Assembly: GCF_036373705.1 (NCBI RefSeq)
Contig: NC_089863.1
Coordinates: 3,642,444 to 3,706,443, forward strand
DNA from: Amia ocellicauda
Lineage: Eukaryota > Chordata > Actinopteri > Amiiformes > Amiidae
Direction of reading: 5' to 3'
Length of the DNA: 64,000 nt
Shown here: piece after piece, positions 60,301-64,000 of the stretch
Position numbering within the stretch: the first letter of the stretch is position 1
Layout: each line of letters opens with the position of its first letter
Translations under genes and position numbers: made by a program
Notes under the pieces: generated by a model
The model's input: the letters and a program-made list of their open reading frames with translations, nothing else
Database searches by the model: none
Told to the model about the DNA's origin: nothing

Positions 60301-62373
60301 AAGGAAACGAAAGGCAGTCAAGAGTGAGGATGAGTGTGGAGCCCTGTTGGGTGAATTGCACAGCTCTCCCATGGGAGGACACAGCGGCATTGTCAAAACC
60401 ACAAATGCAATATTACTGGCCAGGGATGTCAGCTCATCCTGAGAGATGGGTGTGTAGATTTGTAGTTATAAAACAGATCATGCAAATAGACGTATGTAGA
60501 TGTAAATGTGTGTGAATTAAACAGTGTCTGGATCATCGTATGATCATGTTTGCAGGTGTCTCAATGTGACAAACGCGAAAGAGTTGGCAAACCTCTTATG
60601 CTTGAAACGACACTGGACTGTAATCAGGTAAATCCCCCAACTATTAGCAAACAGATGTTACTTATAATAATATAAGTATCAGAATACTATTTTACAGCAA
60701 GTTTGCACTCTTTGGACTTTCAGCAGTCTGGGATTTACTTGGCATTGACTTAGACGCTACAGATGCATCTCAACTCTGACAGATGACTTCTCTAACTGAG
60801 CTGAAGCAGTTGTAGGTTTGTTGTCTAGTTTAATAGTGGACCACACAAAAAACAGCAGCAACTTCGTAGGGAATTAAATCAAAAGTTTTAAAAGAAGCAA
60901 AACAACTCTTAATATAACCGTTGTCGATTTTACATTTGATTGAGCCTGAACGGTAACTACTATTACCTAATATATCTGATAAAAGTTCATTACTCTGCCT
61001 GGTTTGCTGTAGGTGCAGTGCGACCTCTGCTGAACACCTCAGATCTAATGTGTGAAATGTGCACTGAATCAAAATAAAAGCTAGATGCAGACTGCTCTGC
61101 GTAGTTTGTTTAAGCAAATTGCATGCAAAACTCAGCCTGTCACAACACCGGCAATTGTCATCATTAACCAATTATGTTCGGACGATATTCACAATTAAAG
61201 AACCGTGACGATAAGGACCCTCCTCTCTATAAGCGACGTGACCATGAAGACGCACAAACAGTGAAAAAGTCCTGAGCGCCATGGCTTTAATCTGGGATGT
61301 GTATACATGTGTGTACATGTCTTAAATTAGTACAGAAACATCAGACTTACTCAGACACGTCATGCTCTCCTCCCTGCACAGACACAATGGCCCAGTGGCG
61401 GCTGCAGGCGTTGCTGGGAGTTGCGTGTGACGTCACAGACGTCTAATTGGATGACGCCTTCACAGACGTGACTAAGCACAGCTGTGGATCATTTTAGTAA
61501 AATCAATGCCTGGAGCTCATAAGACAAGTATAATGATAAAGTAATATACATATATACATACCTACACTGTTTAATCTAAAGATAAACATATATATTTAAG
61601 GTCTCTGAGATCTGATTTTAAAATAATTTTGCACGACTCTTTCACAGAAACATGCACAGAATCCCATGCCAGAAAAACAAGTTAAAATAGTATAACAGTC
61701 TAAATACAGAGGAATACGAACACAGCAAAGACATGTAAATCAAGAGCACCATGTATGAAATGCTACTTAAGAACCAGATTAATACTAATGAATTGAGGTG
61801 AATTCATCCCTTCTTGTTTCAATCCTTCACAGACCCAGGGATTATATTTTATATTATATTGATTTATAGTTTAGTTCTTTTTTATAGTTTATTCAAAAAC
61901 GTGATTATTATTAAGAGCCATTACTTTGACACACAGGATGTCTTTCAATATGTCGTGGACGGGCTGAAGTCTGCTCACATGGCTTGGATATTGTCACGGG
62001 AGGTGGCAGCTCTTTATTGAAAGTTCAGGTTTTTTTTTGTATTTATACCATTTGCATATTCACAATTGATTGAATCATTGTTTATAAACAGTGATTCAAT
62101 CAATAGTGAATATACAGATCTCATCCCAGTTTGCACTTATTTGTTGATTGTATTTTCCTCGTTTTATGCACTTGCATTGTTTTATATTCGTTTTCACTGT
62201 CCACATGTGTGTGTTTCTCTCTTCTCGCTCTGTGAGGTTTCATTTCGACCTGATAATACAGCTCTCACCTGTTGCTGACGTCGCCCGTCTCCACTGACAG
62301 GCCTGTTTCCACCTGCGCCCAGTCTCTCCACAGCGCTGCAGTGCTGCTTGTGAAAGCTCCCGGGAAGAGCCAT
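55992..62373 (-). CDS. unknown rapidly diverging gene, copy B (up to four exons)
   Basis: Minus-strand exons: possible first exon 62373-62269 (ATG; MALPGSFHKQHC..., donor CAG|GTGAGA, phase 0), microexon 61373-61351 (23 bp), acidic exon 57219-57175 (45 bp) and large exon 56679-55992 (TGA at 55992-55994). All phases join, giving about 285 residues if the first exon is right. The large exon has [46 protein letters not shown] and LVWE, mostly helical by eye. The family is not recognised. Compared with copy A the microexon and acidic exon are nearly identical, introns look over 90% alike, but the large-exon proteins agree at only about 40-45% of positions. Few of the cysteines are shared (ACR, VC-ALTG). 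No obvious signal peptide is present in the proposed first exon, and an upstream exon is possible. Confidence 0.6.
57440..59484 (+). mobile_element. LTR-like element (second copy), inserted in block B
   Basis: This stretch is absent from the matching point of block A (about 38065). Its 3' 1.07 kb equals 1-1065. A TATA-like box, GACTATAAGG, lies at about 58148 and AATAAA at about 58851. The 3' end is TACA at 59484. A possible 5' end at 57672 (TGCAACAGCG) is preceded by GCGC, and GCGC also follows 59484, so a 4-bp duplication is possible but unproven. No internal coding region is seen, so it looks like a solo LTR. An L2-tail-like scrap (GCAGACGCCCTTATCCA) is at 57590. Confidence 0.5.
60065..60820 (+). 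pseudogene. domesticated-integrase-like gene remnant (GIN/KRBA2-type), block B
   Basis: Three exon-like pieces are visible. 60065-60188 begins ATG and encodes [20 protein letters not shown] and RRYASKF, with donor GTAAGT. About 60232-60450 encodes [17 protein letters not shown] and, one frame over, YYWPGMSAHPERWV, the HHCC zinc-binding region of Gypsy-type integrases. 60556-60626 encodes CDKRERVGKPLMLETTLD between AG and GT sites. A scrap at about 60724 reads VWDLLGIDL, the start of the catalytic core, then stops. Such intron-containing integrases are known as GIN-like host genes or Ginger transposons. The frameshift and missing DDE core make it a relic. It lies antisense in intron 2 of gene B. 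Confidence 0.65.
61428..61435. promoter_or_regulatory. CRE palindrome upstream of the gene B microexon
   Basis: TGACGTCA, conserved at the same position as 42833 in block A within a stretch of near identity. It could equally be an intronic element, because the proposed first exon lies further upstream. Confidence 0.35.
61640..62262. repeat. segment shared with 30780-31590
   Basis: In this copy the segment fills most of the intron between the proposed first exon (62269-62373) and the microexon of gene B. Confidence 0.6.
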
Positions 62374-63329
62374 GGCCAGTCTGAGCAGCAATGCACCTGT
62401 TGGGGCCGAGTGGGGGCCAACAGGGGCCAGTAGGGGCCAGTAGAGAGCTGCCACACGGACGGGGAGATGACTTTATTAAAGCTCAGTTATTGAACTGGTC
62501 GAGAGAGAGAGAGAAGCAAGCAAACGTGTTGCTACGGCGGCTCCGCTTATGGAAAAGTGAAAGAGACAGTTTGTTGTACAGTCACTTTTGCGAGGGCTAG
62601 AAGGCTTTATTGTAACTGCCATAACTGTTGCAGGCTCCCCTGCGCAAACAGTAGGATCTGCTGAGCTGTCCCAGAAACCTAAAGAGAGAAACGGAAAACC
62701 ATAAGCTATAAGAAATCGAATAAGCAAAGCTTTGCGACCGCAATAGAAAGGATATTAATGATCAGTCGTTTGACATATGTTCCTCTTAAAGCCGACAAAG
62801 GTTCCTGTTAAAGCCGACATAGCTTCCTCTTATACTCCTTTTAAGGTCAATAATGAGATGACAACCCTACCCTGCTGGTTTCTGTTCCAACCGAGCTCTC
62901 AATTAATTGAATTACTTGAGTTGGTTCTTTATAATGATTTATAATGATTATTTCGCTTTATCTATAGATTGAAATGTAAGCCTTATATTACAAATTACAC
63001 GTTGTTATATATAAAGCACAATATAGAGCATTTTCATGATTTACTGCAGTGGTTTTCAAACCGATCCTGGAGTACCCCATGCCCTGCTGGTTTTTGATCT
63101 GAGGTCTTAATTGTTTAATTGAATACTTAATTGACCTAACAATGCAATATACCATTAAATTAAGTAATTAAGACCTAGGTTTTTATTCCTAAATGTAATT
63201 TTTGACGTAATTGTGCAATTTGAATATAGCCTACATGTATAATTCAACTTTACTTTAAATGGGACTGAATTATGATATGCTTTAGTAGGCTGTCAAATGT
63301 AGAAAATCATGGGTTTTCATCATCTGCCT
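62374..63329. other. upstream region of gene B; repeat scraps
   Basis: A short GGGGCCAGTAGGGGCCAGTA tandem lies at about 62422. Two scraps of a dispersed repeat lie at about 62867-62930 and 63050-63180, sharing CCCTGCTGGTTT and runs of TTAATTG words. No gene is seen. Confidence 0.45.
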
Positions 63330-64000
63330 AAACTAGTAGACGGGCTACTGGCCAAAGCCGGGGGGGAATCCACTGGTCATGGTCCACATTGGAACCAATG
63401 ACATAGGAAAAGGTAGGACAGAGGTTCTGCAAGACAAATTTATAGAGTTAGGAACAAAACTAAAGAGCAGAAACTCCTCGGTAGTTTTCTCTGAAATATT
63501 TCCGGTACCACGTGCCAGGCCAGGGAGACAGGCTGAGATTAGAAAGTTTAACAAGTGGTTGAAAGCTTGGTGTAGGGAAGAGGGGTTTAGGTTTATGGAG
63601 CATTGGTCTTTCTTCTGGGATAGATGGGACCTGTACAAACCGGACGGTCTACATCTAAACATAAGGGGGCTAATGCATTGGGAGAGCATATGTGCAGAGA
63701 AATTTATAATCTTTTAAACTAGGGACCAGGGGGGCAGGGAGCTCTGACAATGGGAAATGTGCCTATAAGGAAAGAAAACAAAGGGAAACTGCTAGTAGGA
63801 AAGTCCTGAAATGTTTGTACCTCAATGCCAGGAGTATAAGGAACAAGATGTTAGACCTAGAAACCACAGTGCTGGCATGTGACTATGATGTTGTAGGAGT
63901 GACAGAAACATGGCTTACAGAAAATGATGGGGATGAATACAAGTTGAAAGGATACACACAGTTAGGAGAGACAGGCAAAATCGAAGAGGGGGTGGGGTAG
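63330..64000 (+). mobile_element. CR1-like LINE, 5' part, running off the window
   Basis: A plus-strand element. 63379-63717 encodes the esterase-like C-terminal domain of ORF1 (VHIGTNDIGKGRTEVL, FNKWLKAWCREEGF, YKPDGLHLN). From 63815 ORF2 begins with the endonuclease (YLNARSIRNKM, DVVGVTETWLTEN), which is still open at 64000. The ORF1 segment has its closing stop and no break in this part. The ORF1 N-terminus lies before 63330 and is not recognisable, so the copy is probably 5'-truncated. Confidence 0.85.

Larger units (their letters stand above)
51912..61480. repeat. segmental duplication, block B
   Basis: The direct duplicate of 32350-42880. It starts at TTTTATTAACAGAG and ends just after the CRE-containing region. 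It keeps some sequence lost in A (54930-55163 and 60515-60920) and carries an LTR element that A lacks. Confidence 0.9.

Overview
The window reads as nuclear DNA of a ray-finned fish. Genes are split by GT-AG introns, intergenic DNA is AT-rich, and at least half of the window is recognisable transposon debris: L2 and CR1 LINEs, Tc1-like elements, hAT elements, LTR elements and a degraded endogenous retrovirus. I cannot fix the species. There is no bacterial or phage content, no CRISPR array, and no RNA gene that I could recognise.

Layout. 1-1065 is the 3' part of an LTR-like repeat whose longer copy ends at 59484. 1066-7400 is repeat-derived DNA. 7.7-16.9 kb holds a tandem pair of minus-strand NXPE-family genes (neurexophilin-like domain plus PC-esterase domain). 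The downstream copy (8087-11353) has lost its 5' part; the upstream copy (14889 to about 16909) keeps four intact visible exons. A third NXPE scrap at 29247-30326 is split by an L2 insertion. 18.9-21.9 kb is a long but decayed L2 LINE with a 47-bp tandem repeat in its 5' region. 22-28 kb is repeat debris and unassigned DNA.

The most interesting part is a direct duplication of roughly 10 kb: block A (about 32350-42880) and block B (about 51912-61480). Each block carries the same minus-strand gene of unknown identity, built from a 23-bp microexon, a 45-bp acidic exon and a large exon of about 680 bp. Block B may also have a first exon at 62269-62373. Introns and flanks of the two copies look over 90% alike by eye, while the proteins of the large exon look only about 40-45% identical. 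This is the pattern of a gene family whose coding exon evolves unusually fast. Each block also carries nested inverted repeats. The central spacer of one of them lies in opposite orientation in A and B, so it has flipped since the duplication.

Later insertions distinguish the blocks and give clean empty and filled sites: two Tc1-like elements in A, and an LTR element in B. Between the blocks (45955-51308) sits a hAT element with a near-perfect 8-bp target-site duplication. It was inserted into a CR1 fragment and is itself filled with an L2 fragment and a degraded retrovirus (nested insertions). The window ends inside a plus-strand CR1-like LINE (63330-64000). The NXPE genes and the unknown gene family are both minus-strand tandem families; nothing in the sequence shows that they act together.
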